Source of the DNA: Byssochlamys sp. IMV 00236
Lineage: Eukaryota > Ascomycota > Eurotiomycetes > Eurotiales > Thermoascaceae
Direction: 5' to 3'
NCBI GenBank assembly: GCA_001931875.2
Contig: MSJH02000737.1
Span: 1 to 44,930 of the forward strand
Length of the DNA stretch: 44,930 bases
The notes below the pieces were generated by a model that was not told where the DNA came from, searched no databases, and saw nothing but the letters and a program-made list of their open reading frames with translations. Shown in pieces: positions 11,999-23,237 of this stretch; the stretch's first letter is position 1; each line of letters opens with the position of its first letter. A program made the translations under genes and the position numbers.

Positions 11999-13416
11999 AT
12001 GTAATCTTCAACGGATAAATGTTTTGGCGTTTTATGCTCATAAATGTAATTTTTTGTTAGTACCATTTTTGGTACTTGTCAACACTGGTAATATTATGCA
12101 TTCATATACAAGTTTTAACCATCTATCATTTTTTATTACCTTTCTCATTATTTTAAATCATGTATTATCATTTTACATTACTTATATTTTATCCACTTTG
12201 GATTAATATATATATATTTCATAAACTTTTTGAAATAAACGACAACAATCTCATCTTTATATTGATCCCCTTTTTGGTATCTTTGTACACTACATGCACT
12301 ATGCAAGTTTTCATGATTTATGATTAATGACTTATCATATATCATATATCATTTACCATTTACCATTTACAATTTACCATTTACAATTTACCATTTACAA
12401 TTTACCATTTACAATTTACCATTTACCATTTACCATTTACCATTTACCATTTATTATTTATTATTTATCATTTATTTTATATCGCATATATAGTTATCCA
12501 AACAGTATAAATATCCTTAAATCATCTTTGAAATAAACGACATCTTAGGACTCAATCTTTCTGATCACAATAACTTCTCTTATATCTTAAGCAACATTTT
12601 GCTTATATAACTTCTTTATTTTTATCTTTTTACTTTATCACTCAAGACTTAGCATTATATTACTCTATATTGATCTTATATAAAGATCTGGTGGTCACTA
12701 TAATACCAAATTCTACTTATAAGTCCTTTTTTAAACCTTACTACTAACACATTTCATCTTTCTAACGCCCAGTAATATTTCTCTAAAGAACCAAACACTT
12801 CCTTTCAGGAACATAATTCATTCTTCTCGTCGCTACTCTTTTTAAAAGAAAATTATCAATTAGTAAAAGATTTTCAATCTATTGTAAAAAAGCGTTCGTA
12901 TATCTTTTTGTATCTTTACAAGTTTATCACAAGAAACTATTATCTTACAAAAAGTTCTGGTGATCAAATAACGACATATTACCAACATATTCAACAGCAT
13001 CTATACACAAAACCAAAATTTACATTATATTATCCAAGCTCAAAACTTGGCTCTTACTTACATTTCGTCATCTTATAAATAAATTTTTGCTTTAACGATA
13101 AGTTCTTTGTCTATTCTGAGATAAAGACTTGAAGAATATGGAACAGACTTTATTCAAAGCTTTCTTTATCAATTTTTTCCATTTACTGTGAAAATGATTA
13201 ATGAGTATGTCCTTTTATATATGAAGGGGAAAAGTAATAACTTACATAAGTCTAATGCTTACTACGTATAATTCATATTCATTATCATACACTATATTGC
13301 TACAGAGAGCAAATCTCTTTAAAATGATATTATAAAAAAAGTATAAATGATGAAAAAGTGTACATGTGTTTATTTTTAAAAGAAAATACAAAGAAATGAC
13401 ATGATGAATTAATCTA
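11999..13416. other. AT-rich non-coding block with diverged duplications
   Basis: About 1.4 kb with no believable exon. Besides the heptamer array, it shows two diverged direct repeats. TTTGAAATAAACGACA occurs near 12228 (with one mismatch at its first base) and exactly near 12526. A segment around CTGGTGGTCACTATAATACC (12689) resembles CTGGTGATCAAATAACGACATATTACC-like sequence near 12957. Related sequence pieces about 0.27-0.30 kb apart could be remains of a retroelement leader or tandem solo LTRs, but no coding evidence supports this. Confidence 0.45.
12351..12476. repeat. heptamer tandem array (ATTTACC/ATTTACA), 18 units
   Basis: Eighteen consecutive 7-bp units. The first fourteen read ATTTACC or ATTTACA, with the two forms alternating over four 14-bp higher-order steps. 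The last four are variants (ATTTATT, ATTTATC). Flanking DNA is AT-rich and shows fainter versions of the unit. Confidence 0.95.
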
Positions 13417-16056
13417 TTAAAACCTGAATACTTCCACCCTATAGACTGGTATACCTTGCTCGCCACCGAATTTGCCATTCTTTTTCTTTCTAAAGCGAGT
13501 CAATTCATCATATGGTGCGTCCGCGTTCTCTTGTCTAGCTTTTCTTTCTAATGATTTCTTTGCGCGTGCATGCTTATGTTTACGGTTGTAAGCACCTAGG
13601 ATATTTCTCAGCTGCTCAAGGTCATCAATAACCTCAATCTCATGAGAAGTCAGTTCACGCAAAGTATGAACAACGGATTGTAATGATGGCTCCAAGATAA
13701 GTGTTGGGAAGTGAACATCCAATATACTGTTGCAAAAATCGACAATCTATATAAGGAGCAATAAGAAACAGCGTACATTAGATAAATAAAATGACTTACA
13801 TTGCTGCGATTGTTTAAATTTGAGGATTTTTCCTTTAACCAAACGGCAAGTGTCTGTAAGATGATAGGTAATTCGGCTGCATTGATTCGCTTTAGTGATT
13901 GCTGAAGGAAGATATCATTTCTAGGAGCTTCTACGATTGACTTGAAGTATGTGTTGAATCTAGCGGTATCCCATTCTTTGCTATCTTCATTATGTATGCT
14001 GATCAATGCCTTTATGAGTGTTACCAAGTCATTTTCAGGAATATCATTAACTGTTTCAAGTATAATAGGCAAAAGCGCCCATTCTTTTCTTTCCAGGAGC
14101 GCGTTGATGATGCCTTTTTCGCAGTAGTTACTACGAATAAGTGACTTCTTCAATAAATAAAGAAGTACATCCACTGGCCAAAAGCTGTTGTCTCCCTGTG
14201 ATTCAAAGCAGCGTGAAACAATCTTTGAGACAAAAAATTGTGACAATTCAACCGACTTCTTTTTTGAAGGCTGATATCTGTTCAGCATAATGTTGCGATA
14301 TTGTTCTGTCTTGGCCTCAAGATGGGCCTCTGTCATAGTTGTATCGTTATCCTCGGTCACATCAACTCTCTTCACACGAATGTAATCAAAGAATGTGTCA
14401 GCAAACTTGTCCTCAGAGACATCAGGACGCAGTAAGTCAGCAAGTACTTTTGCTTCCACATCTTGGATCTTGTGAATTTTCGATACCCATTTTTCATAGA
14501 TTTCATCAGAGTCCTGTAAATCGGCTGAAAAGTGTATTTCACGCATCACTGTTTCTTTTCCGCTTCGTGAATAACCAATGTTGTCTGCTGAATCAAGATT
14601 CTCGCTGATGCCCATGAATTCAACCGTTTGCTTCATCTTTCCCATAGCTGCCATTAAAGAAACTGGTTCGCTGTAATAAGGACAGAGCATGACAACTGAA
14701 GTAGTGTCTACTATCTTCTTTGATGACTTTCCACTATTTTTCGAGCCTTCTGCATCTATGAATGAAATCGTGATGGCTAAATGAGAGTTGGGTAAAGTGG
14801 CAATGCTGCAAACACAGTTCTTGTTGGCTACGTTTTTCTCTGATGTTTTGATAGTCTGTTCTGCCTGTAGTGTGCCATACTTGATATCCCAGACGCTCAC
14901 GACATGCTCTGCTTCGCTGCTATTCTTCTTATTTCCTGTTCGAGGGGCGATCATGGCCACATAGCTATCGCCCAAAGGCGCAGTAGCTGCTACGTTACCT
15001 AGAGACTTGTCGCTAAATCGGTATCCATTCAATTTGATGGATAGATGTTCGGTCAAATGACTTGCAATCTTCTTGGATGAGCTATATTTTAACTGTAGAC
15101 GCCATACGGTCCAAGTACCAGCTACGCTCAGAATAGTCAAACGTCCGTCAATAGGGTCTAAAGTGAATGCGATAGGCTTCTCGGCTAATTTAATATCGAT
15201 GCTGGCAAGGTTATCTATACTTCTACGTTCGACATTGACATAATCAAGCTTTACTGTGTAAGTGTCTGACCCAACAGAGTTGCTGACAGTAACAACAATC
15301 GTAGATCTAGGAGGAACCATTGAGGAAGGAATACAACAGTGAGCATTAGAAGTAACAAAGACAGTAGACCATGCAACACGAGTGTTTTTCTGACCCTTTT
15401 GCTTTGCAATTAAACGTTCGAGATCTTTGGTGTTTAATTCAACAGATCCACTTTCGCTAATCATAATAACATGTGATTGTAAGACAGGTGATATATGTAT
15501 AGCACTAATACGTTCATCAAACTGCAGGATAGAATGTGAGATTGGTAGAATAATAATAAAAGAGATCCCTTACACTTTTGGTAATGTGGTCCAAGTTGTC
15601 ATTATCGTTGTTTTTTATGTTTTTCCATAGCCAGACTGTTTTATATTCTTCGTCCTTTAATAAATCAGGGCTGGAAGCTACAATAGCGTAGGTGTAATCA
15701 GTTGATTCAGGATCACTACCGCCGTCCTGATGAGTAGCTGGAGCAGCAAAGAGAACGCCAGGAGGTGCATTCCATGACTTTATACACTTTTGATCTATTG
15801 TCTAAAATGGAAGTGAGTTGATCTAGTTCTTATAGTACTAAATAAAAACTGTCTTTACGTTGTATATCTTAAAGCCTTCGCCCTGAACAGTGACAGCTAC
15901 TTGATCAGCCGTATCAGAGCGATCGGCAGTATGGATGGGGTCCAAAACGGATTCCAAAGCATTAATGCTGACAGTGAATAAGCGACTACTGTCTTCATTG
16001 AGTTTCTTATTAAACCGTGCAAGTGGAAATGCTTCCTCTAAGACAAAGCCTGGCAT
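13417..16056 (-). CDS. NOL11/t-UTP-like nucleolar protein
   Basis: An 825-residue protein in four exons: 16056-15859, 15801-15574, 15521-13800, 13746-13417; the frame is kept across all three introns. It resembles NOL11, a U3 snoRNP/t-UTP factor needed for rRNA transcription and early 18S pre-rRNA processing. The N-terminal ~350 residues look like a degenerate WD/beta-propeller. VVSVWDIKYGTLQA and the later SLMAAMGKMKQT align with NOL11's 'LSVWNIKFQTLQT' and 'SLAGALGKLKHS'. The remainder is alpha-helical. The C-terminus is basic (KHKHARAKKSLERKARQ) and ends in IPVYRVEVFRF, as in NOL11/Utp-type tails. The start is the ATG of MPGFVLEEAFPLARF. UBA3 lies 106 bp upstream on the same strand. The family call rests on remembered motifs, so a related t-UTP such as Utp8 is possible. 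Confidence 0.7.
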
Positions 16057-16162
16057 TGAGTATTGTTGTAGAATAACAAAAAAAAAAAGATACGAAAAAA
16101 GTGTAAATAATTTGGCAGGAAGTGAGGCTTAGATCGGTGTTTGAATGAACTGTTTATTGAGT

Positions 16163-17777
16163 TTATGCATTTTTCCAAGTAATTTTGAGTTGAAGGCTGA
16201 CGGGTAAAGCTGCATCTGTCACAGTTATGTATTCTCCTTCGCTTACAAATTCGCTCAACAGCTTATCAAGATTAGGTAAAGTGGCCTGATTTAATGCCTT
16301 TGGAGCCTGCATGTAGATAGACTTGGTTGCTGTACGCAAGCTAGGCTTTTTCAATTGTCTATTGCAAGAGTATATTTAGTTCAGTACCATTAAAAAAAAG
16401 GGGGCTTACGTGTCAGATCGTTCAGCGAGGTATTCAATTAGCTGACTGACCGTGGTGTCTTTATCAAGCTCAGCTGTCTTTGATTCATTTCCACAAACTG
16501 GACATTCAGGCTTCTTTTGATGTTCAAACGTATAGGTATACACACCAGCGTCGCCTGTGTACATCATATAATTGTTAAGATGAGGAGCTACGCACGTGGC
16601 TAGTTTATAAGCTTCGTTACAGCATGATGCTGTTATATAATGTAAGTGTTACTTTATAAAACATGCCATTTTTTGTTTTTTACCTGCAATAATTGCATTG
16701 GTGGATGCGATTGCGGGAATGATGTTTTTGACTACACCCTGAGTGAGGGAATAAGTGACGCCAGTTATATTGAACTGTTTTGCTCTTGTTAGAGCTTGCT
16801 GGTATAGCCAATTAATGTCCTCTGGGTTGTCTGTATCATACTTTTTAGATCCCCACACACGAGGCCACTCTAAGACGGATGCCCATTCGATACAGTGCTC
16901 AGGTAAGCGTGGTGTGTTTGCAATTGTGCAAATAGGGAATGTGGTAGGTTTACTGAGCATGTCTAATGAACACTCATAACAAGAAGTAATTGTAGGCAAA
17001 ATGATACGAGCTTGTCCCTTGAATCCCTCGGTTCCTCCATCGATCAAGGGCTTCCAAGTGTGCTCCATATCATCTTCATCCACCATTTCTATGATCTTGG
17101 CGTTAATCCATCTTCTTGCTTCCACTGAATCAAGGCCACAAATGATCAACTGGAATTGCTTATAGTACTCATCATCTTTATCTTGTATCTTTCCAAAGTA
17201 ACTGTAAAGCAATCGTTAGTATGCCACATCATCTTATTCTGCTATACATACGGTGTCACTTGTACACCGGGTACTCGACTCATAACAAACTCTGCGGCAA
17301 CCATAGCCTTTGACTTGCCAATATCCTTTTTTCTAAACAAAAACTGACGGTTGAGGTTACTTAGGTCGATCGTATCCATGTCAATAACGTGTATTTGTTT
17401 AAATCCAGTCAAAGCTAAATTCTTTAATATCTCACATCCCAATCCTCCTGCGCCTATAACGAGGATTTTGCATTCTTCAAGTGCTATTTTAATCTGTCAA
17501 TTGTCAACAAGATGACATCATAACATGCAAACATACAAAACACACCTTTGAAGCATCAAGTGTGTCAATGATGCCTTTCTCAACATTATTTTCGTTTGCG
17601 TCTTGCATGTCAACATCTGAAGGTGTTGCTGGTGCCATTTCTTTTTTTTTTTATGTTAGTAGCAGGAATAAAATAAATAAATACACATATTTCACCTTCG
17701 TCGCTAAGAGAAGTTAAGGTTTTTTGTCTTTTAGATTCAGGCATTGTCATTGGTTCTTGTCGTTTATTACCCTCCAT
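16163..17777 (-). CDS. UBA3: NEDD8-activating enzyme E1 catalytic subunit UBA3
   Basis: A 450-residue E1-like enzyme that adenylates NEDD8/Rub1 and passes it to Ubc12 for cullin neddylation, acting as a heterodimer with APP-BP1/Ula1. Six exons: 17777-17696, 17640-17546, 17493-17252, 17201-16684, 16629-16410, 16358-16163. Key elements: nucleotide loop [63 protein letters not shown], zinc cysteines in CYECSLDM and CPVCGNES, catalytic cysteine in [19 protein letters not shown], and [20 protein letters not shown]. The C-terminal ~85 residues form the ubiquitin-fold domain that docks the E2. Length is close to human UBA3 (463). The start is the first ATG (MEGNKRQEP); an internal [11 protein letters not shown], follows the first intron. 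Confidence 0.95.
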
Positions 17778-17894
17778 GCAATGGTTAAGAAAAAGAGAGA
17801 AAGAGAGAGAGGGAGAAAAAAGAGTGTTTATTTTTTATACAAGTCAAAAGTACGTGGGGGTCTTTTCTCTTCCTCTCCGCGTGCGTGTGTACGT

Positions 17895-18488
17895 TTATTC
17901 TTGTTCTGTACGTGAAGCTACTAATTCTAAGTTATCATCGTAGCCATCTATAATGAATATAAATGTGTAAATCAACTATTTCGAATAACAAAAAGTTCTT
18001 CTTACGCTTTTGAAAATCTTTTAATGTTTCTTCTGGTTCAGAAACTGTTTGCATGTAATACATTTGATAGAATCCTGAAAACAATAGGTTATTGTTGTCA
18101 TCTACTTCAAAGGATTCGATAATTTCATCAATCACAGAGTCTTCAAACTAATATAATGTTTAATAATCATCACTTTTACACATGATTGCCTTTCTTACAG
18201 GACGACCATTGGTAGCTGTGGCAAAATCTTGAATTTCTTTCAAATTCCATTTACCATCCTTGTCCTATATATACATTGTAAGTATATGTGCATAAGTGTC
18301 AGACTAGTTATTTACTTTATCAAAGTTGTCAAATATGGCTCTTAAAATCTATCATTCTTTTTTAAGTGGCGTTATTATCAAAGGGGGGAAGGATAAAGAA
18401 AATAAACCTTCTCAGTCTTTGGTGTCAGTTCACCTGTGTCTTCATCAAACAGTAGATGATAACTCGTCTTCTTTTCTTCTTTTGACAT
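17895..18488 (-). CDS. small EF-hand calcium-binding protein
   Basis: A 124-residue acidic protein in five short exons: 18488-18408, 18348-18316, 18264-18199, 18147-18006, 17947-17895, all frame-consistent. One canonical EF-hand loop is split by an intron: FDK|DKDGKWNLKEIQDFA, with D at loop positions 1, 3 and 5, G at 6 and E at 12. A second helix-loop-helix (EVDDNNNLLFSGFYQMYYMQ) looks like a weaker, perhaps paired EF-hand. The N-terminus is MSKEEKKTSYHLLFDEDTGELT; no signal peptide or membrane segment. It is expected to be a cytosolic Ca2+ sensor or buffer. UBA3 starts 117 bp downstream on the same strand. I do not recognise a named orthologue. Confidence 0.8.
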
Positions 18489-18552
18489 GTATTAAAAGCA
18501 AAAAGTAAAAAAATTTAATGTGTTTAAATTGGTATAAAAATGGTACAGGGTT

Positions 18553-19357
18553 TTAAGTGCCTTCAGCGATAACAAAGGCGGAATCAAAGTCTGACTTGTT
18601 TTCTTTTGTTACTTTGGTGTTATGGTCCCTTTCTTTTTCGTTTATTATCTTCATTGGCGTATCTTGTGAATCTCTCAGGTCAATCGCCTGTCTCTCAGAG
18701 TGATGTTAAGCCTACTAGATTGTTGGGTTTTCAAACAATTTTGATTTTTATCAGCACTGGTAACATTAGCGCAATTAACTTCACCGTCATTGACGATACC
18801 ATTTGTATTATCAGCATTACTGCGCTAACCTCACCAATAATAGCCTTGCTACTGACAGCATCAGCATAACTAATATCATCACTGGTACTACCGTCGTTGA
18901 TAGCACCACAATCACTTGTGCCGAAAATGACGTCTTCATTGCAGTAATATTCCTTTAAACATTCTGAGACCTGGGTCTTCACTTCAAGATACTTGACAAA
19001 TGCTTTAGCTTTATTCAGTTATGCACGTTAATAAATATATGTGAATAGTGAACAATGTCTTACTCTGTCTATATTATAAAGCCTTTTATTGATTTTGAGT
19101 AGTATGACAATATATCTTCCAGTTAAATTCATGCATTTGTCAGCTTACATAATATAAGGCATAAGAGTAAAGCTCTCATCAAGAAGAGCCCCTTTTAATA
19201 TGCTTTTGATATCTCATCAGCAATCTTTCAATCAAAATGAGGAAAGGTAAATAAGATGGTTCATATTCTCCATCAAATCTCTGTAACTGTCTCTTTTTGA
19301 AAAGGCCCACAAAGGATTTTTATTTAGTTTCACTTGTAAATTTGTAATGATATCCAC
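18553..19357 (-). pseudogene. unresolved multi-exon gene or decaying pseudogene
   Basis: Several coding-like segments lie in line on the complement. Around 19357-19232: DIITNLQVKLNKNPLWAFSK..., ending at in-frame stops. 19213-19149: DIKSILKGALLDESFTLMPYI, ending at a GTAAGC donor. 19008 to ~18806: KAFVKYLEVKTQVSECLKEYY...SKAIIGE. A last piece at ~18685-18553 ends KSDFDSAFVIAEGT-stop. Joining GGTGAG|GTTAGC...GAGACAG|GCGATT keeps the frame into the last piece. Joining the first two pieces needs a weak GTTACA donor, and the third needs a 5-nt exon. The first segment faintly resembles the HeLo-type motif (WALxDKKKFE), too weakly to name. Either a real gene with small exons or a degraded one. Confidence 0.35.
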
Positions 19358-19441
19358 TGAAAATGGAATTTATCCAATAAATCTTTCAGTGATCTCTTGA
19401 AAGATTTGTGGTTGCCTCTTTTTAGGTTAAAATATGGTATC

Positions 19442-21608
19442 TTATGAAGGAGGCAAGCCACCAAGTTTAGCATAACAATTATCACAAACACGTTGATGCT
19501 GTGAAGAAAGGACTTCCAATGATTCAAAGGGTCCACGAGGATCCTGTAGGATCTGGGATGGTTGAAGGTAAGCACGAGAAGTCGAACATCGGTCACAATG
19601 AATCGTGCCACAGCATCGACAATGGTGTCTTCGAAGTAAGAGACCAAATCGTCGCTTACAACCTCTGCACTCTTTCACATCTGTATCAAATTCCCAAATA
19701 TACTTCTTCACTTGCTCTCTTTCTGGTTCTCGACTTGGTTCTTCTTCTTCTTCTGTTCCATGACCAACAAGGTCGACATGACTAAGACTTGAGCTCTCGA
19801 ATAAATTGTCTTGCCAGTTCACGATGATGGTGGTATCTCTCGACCAAGGATTTGAATCCAAATCAGTTGTATTGTTCCCAGTTGTCGTAATTGTTGCTGC
19901 TGTTGCCGTTGCTACCGTTGTTACTGTCGTCGTTGCCGTGTTAGCTACACCAGCTGATGAATGTCTGTTCTCGGCAAAGCCCAACTCACGAGCAAGTTCT
20001 GAGTTATGTTGCTTTATTACAGGCGATATAGGTGTGGCTACCGTTGGAGCAAGTTGAGCTATCTGAGAATTTAACTTTTCAATTTGTAGGGTATATGACG
20101 TGACAAGGGTATTTGCTTGCTGTAACCTATACTGGTTTCCGTCATTTTTCATGCCTGAACGAAGCACCTGAACGGCTTCTTCAAGAGAACGCAATTCTAC
20201 CGTCAGCTGTTGAACTTTACTAGTTGCATTCAACGAGACAGATTCTGTTTTTGAATTTTGCACGATATCTTCTGCTTTACAGAGGTAGTCGTCCTGATCA
20301 TCACTCATGATATTTCCCAAGTGGTTTCCTTTTAACAGATCCATTCTACGTTTCATCACCCGAATCCATTTCCTGCGTCTGACCCACCCGTATCCACTTG
20401 TGGGCATCGTGGGTACCCATTTTTCATCTGGTTCATCAAATGAGCGAGCGTATTGCCATCCGGATGCCGCATCAACCCGTGGATTACTGTAGTCAATTTG
20501 CCAATCAATAAACCAAAACCAGTCGGTACTACCATGATCATTCTGGGGCAGCTGAACTTGTTCCTTTGTACAGGATTGACCCGAGGGATAAATCGACCAA
20601 GGACCATGTTTTGTTACTGTATTGGGTGAAAAGTGAGGTTTTGATAGCAATCCAAGCATGGAGGATGATTTTTCATTTTCATGAAGAACGACCATGACAG
20701 TAACGTGATAGTCAAGCAACTGATATGGGCTCGAATGCTGCATTTCCCACCATGACTTTCCGGCCTTATAGAGCATATCACAGATGTAGGATTCTCCAGC
20801 TGCCGCGCTCACATCATATGCAGCTTCTCCAAAATTATTTTTGATAAGCGGATTGGCGTGTGCTTCTGTCAGGAGATATTCGACAATGCTTGTATAACCT
20901 TTTGAGGCAGCATTTACTATACAAGAAGATAAGTATCAACAAATGTTCAATCCTTCTCTCTCCCCTTTTTATTCTTTTTCTTTTTACTGAGTGGAGTATG
21001 TCCCATCTTGCTTTTGACATCGACACGTGCTCCTTGTTGAACAAGCAAACGTGCAATGGATAAATATCCCCGGGCACATGCATTATGTAACGCCGTCCAG
21101 CCATCTTTATCTTTCAGGTGAACGTCAGCCTTTTTTGATATAAGATATTGAACTATATTATGGTGACCATTATAGGCAGCTTTGGATAATGCCGTCTAAA
21201 GTGTACGATTAGTTTTCTTTCTTTTTATTTAGTTATCATTATTATTATTACCTCCCCTTCTCTATCTTTAACATCGATAGAAGCTGAATAGTCATCAACA
21301 AGACACTGAACGGTTGTCAAATGTCCTCTTGAAGCAGCAAAATGTAAAGGAGTTAGTCCAGTTGAGTGGTGAGGTTCATTAACAGCCTTTTGTGGTGTAC
21401 GTAAAAGAGGCAAGATTTGTTTCAACAAATTCAAGTCACCCAAAGTGGCGATAGAGTGTAGACTGTTGTTGATTGGTGTCTTTTGTATTTTTGTGTGAGG
21501 AGGTATGGTAATTGGTAGCTTTATAAAGTTATTATGTGCATTTCCATAGTATTTGTGCTGCTGCCCAGGAATAGGGGGCGTACAAAACTCGAGAATGTCC
21601 ACTCCCAT
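19442..21608 (-). CDS. ankyrin-DysF-FYVE endosomal protein
   Basis: A 679-residue protein in three exons: 21608-21252, 21195-20988, 20916-19442. The N-terminal ~240 residues hold about five ankyrin repeats (GLTPLHFAASRGH, TALSKAAYNGHHNIV, GWTALHNACARGYLSIARLL, INAASKGYTSIVEYLL). A dysferlin/peroxin-type DysF region follows, with W-rich strands SGWQYARSFDEPDEKW and GYGWVRRRKWIRVMKRR. Then come a coiled coil and a Thr/Ala/Asn-rich linker. The C-terminal FYVE zinc finger (CRGCKRRFG...RRHHCRCCG...CDRC...CDNC) has the intact R(+)HHCRxCG signature that binds PI3P. The protein is expected on endosomal or vacuolar membranes; the architecture suggests membrane trafficking or repair. The start is the ATG of MGVDILEF, 71 bp from a divergent hypothetical gene. 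I know no characterised orthologue. Confidence 0.88.
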
Positions 21609-21679
21609 TGTTTGTTGTATAAAAGAGAAAAGGGCGCAAGGAACAGCTCTTAATACAGTGCTGTGATCTGAGATCGAAA

Positions 21680-22095
21680 ATGAGACGCTTCCTTTTTTCT
21701 TATTTGGATAAAACATTTATAGGTTTCTTTTTAGGCGACTTTGTTAACTATAACCTCGTTATTCAATCATACATCGATGACTGCACAGGTTCAGGTCATA
21801 GCACAGAAATTGAGGATTTCGCTTTTCAATATAGAAATCTTACTAAATTGGCTGATCTTGACACTGTTCCTGTCCCTGAATGCATAATAGAGGAAATCTT
21901 TACAGAGTTAGAAAGGGCCTTTATCAGTAAAGATCCAATAGAGAGCTCAGAAAAGGTTTGGATGAAACAAAAGGTTTAATATTATGTAATATTGTTTGTG
22001 TATAATGATGAATTCAAAGATTTCAGAGGAGAGAGAGCAAGACTTGGAAGATGTTTGCAGATTTGTCAAAGTCTCTGATGTGTTTAATTAGATAA
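21680..22095 (+). CDS. hypothetical protein
   Basis: Two exons, 21680-21973 and 22027-22095, joined by a 53-nt GT-AG intron, give about 120 residues. After a hydrophobic start (MRRFLFSYLDKTFIGFFLG), which may itself be partly intronic because TTTTTAGG precedes the next part, the sequence reads as an acidic helical protein (TEIEDFAFQYRNLTKLADLD, ECIIEEIFTELERAF) ending in RESKTWKMFADLSKSLMCLIR. No domain recognised. It is divergent from the FYVE gene, and the transposon's target-site duplication begins 119 bp after its stop. It could be the truncated remainder of a larger gene. Confidence 0.4.
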
Positions 22096-22213
22096 CCATA
22101 ATCTTATAGTAGAGCATACGACCAACTTTATATATCTCTATCGTATATCTGATAAGAGTAGCTTACAGCAATTAGAATAACAATATAAGCATAAATAATA
22201 CCAGTGAGAGCAT

Positions 22214-22221
22214 TAAATCAT
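22214..22221. repeat. 8-bp target-site duplication, left copy
   Basis: TAAATCAT directly precedes the left inverted repeat. The identical octamer directly follows the right inverted repeat at 24227-24234. Confidence 0.85.
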
Positions 22222-22246
22222 GGGTAATACTAGAGGCACTGCAAAA
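22222..22246 (+). repeat. terminal inverted repeat, left
   Basis: GGGTAATACTAG, then A, then GGCACTGCAAAA. It matches the reverse complement of 24202-24226 at 24 of 25 positions; the single difference is A here against G there. Confidence 0.9.
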
Positions 22247-22577
22247 TGCTCTTTTGAAAGAAAACTGAAGCCTGTTCAAGTGGAAAATGCATTATACGTG
22301 AATATTACAACTCAAAATGGTATAGCTTATAAAATGTACTTTTAACAATGATCTTTGTTTATGCCCTACCACTCTTTAGGGCTTTATATCAGCAATCATA
22401 TAGTAATGCATTGAATATATTTATACGTTGCTCTCCATACGTTGACTATTTTGCTTTTATAAAGCAAGAGGATTGGACTTACATTGTAAGTAGAGCCTTT
22501 GGCTGTATAACGTCTATGTATAGTCTCTCTTTTGTTTGACAACTTTTGGATATTTTCTAACAAGTCAGTAGAATTTA

Positions 22578-22792
22578 CTACTCATTCATAGTATTACATC
22601 TTGTTTCATAAAAAACAGCCTTGATATGCTCTAGTCTTGCCCTCAATCTATTGATAGTAGCTGTCCAGCAAGCGAGTATTTTATTGTTGTGTTTAAATGT
22701 TTTTGCACTCTTTAATTCCACTGTATTTTGGATTCTTTTGAGCTTCTCAGCGACAAGTTGATCAACAATGCGTAATAAGGGTGTGGCTGTAT
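22578..22792 (-). pseudogene. orphan exon inside the transposon (C-terminal)
   Basis: A 215-nt open segment starts after a CAATAG acceptor-like site and ends at TAG. It encodes about 71 residues with strong protein-like composition: PLLRIVDQLVAEKLKRIQN, AKTFKHNNKILACWT, RLRARLEHIKAVFYETRC. It is rich in basic and helical residues and has no ATG of its own, so it would be a 3' exon. It belongs to the 2.0-kb element by position. I do not recognise the family. Confidence 0.45.
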
Positions 22793-23237
22793 CTATTGGG
22801 CATTATTAGAATTCTGATACTGTGCATATCTTCAATATAATAACTTAAGTGATTTAGAAATATAAAAGTCACTTTAATTTATTAGACTATTCCCAAAAGC
22901 CAATGTTTTGCAAAGAAAACCTAAAAGAAAAGAAAAAAAAAAAAAAGGTCAGCAGTGATGCCAAAAGACTTTTAAAGGTTCTGATTGCTGCTATGGCGAC
23001 ATTCTTCAGGTTGGCCATTGACCATTAGAACAAGGACCAGGCACCCATAAAAACCATCAGACCATCAGATACCAAGCAGTCTGCAAAAACCCGCAGTAGC
23101 AGACGTACCGTTGGGGTATGCATTAGCTGAGCCTTGTCAACTGTTAACTAGCTTATGTACCCCTCTGCGCCAGCCAGGCAGCAGGAAGCATCATCAACAG
23201 TCTGTCACAGCTGTGATCTCAGATAACTAGCTCCCAG

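Noticed and set aside
12351..12476. CRISPR-like regular array
   Set aside because: Contiguous 7-bp units without spacers, in eukaryotic DNA: a simple satellite.
18606..18869. 87-codon + strand frame
   Set aside because: Mirror of the protein-like complement segments; hydrophobic composition of an antisense shadow.
19068..19136. Alternative exon reading MNLTGRYIVILLKINKRLYN (-)
   Set aside because: Looks coding and ends at a good donor, but the join to the next exon is out of frame; treated as intronic in the preferred model.
22348..22539. 63-codon frame on the + strand inside the transposon
   Set aside because: Hydrophobic, no ATG context or homology; the better coding signal nearby is on the other strand.
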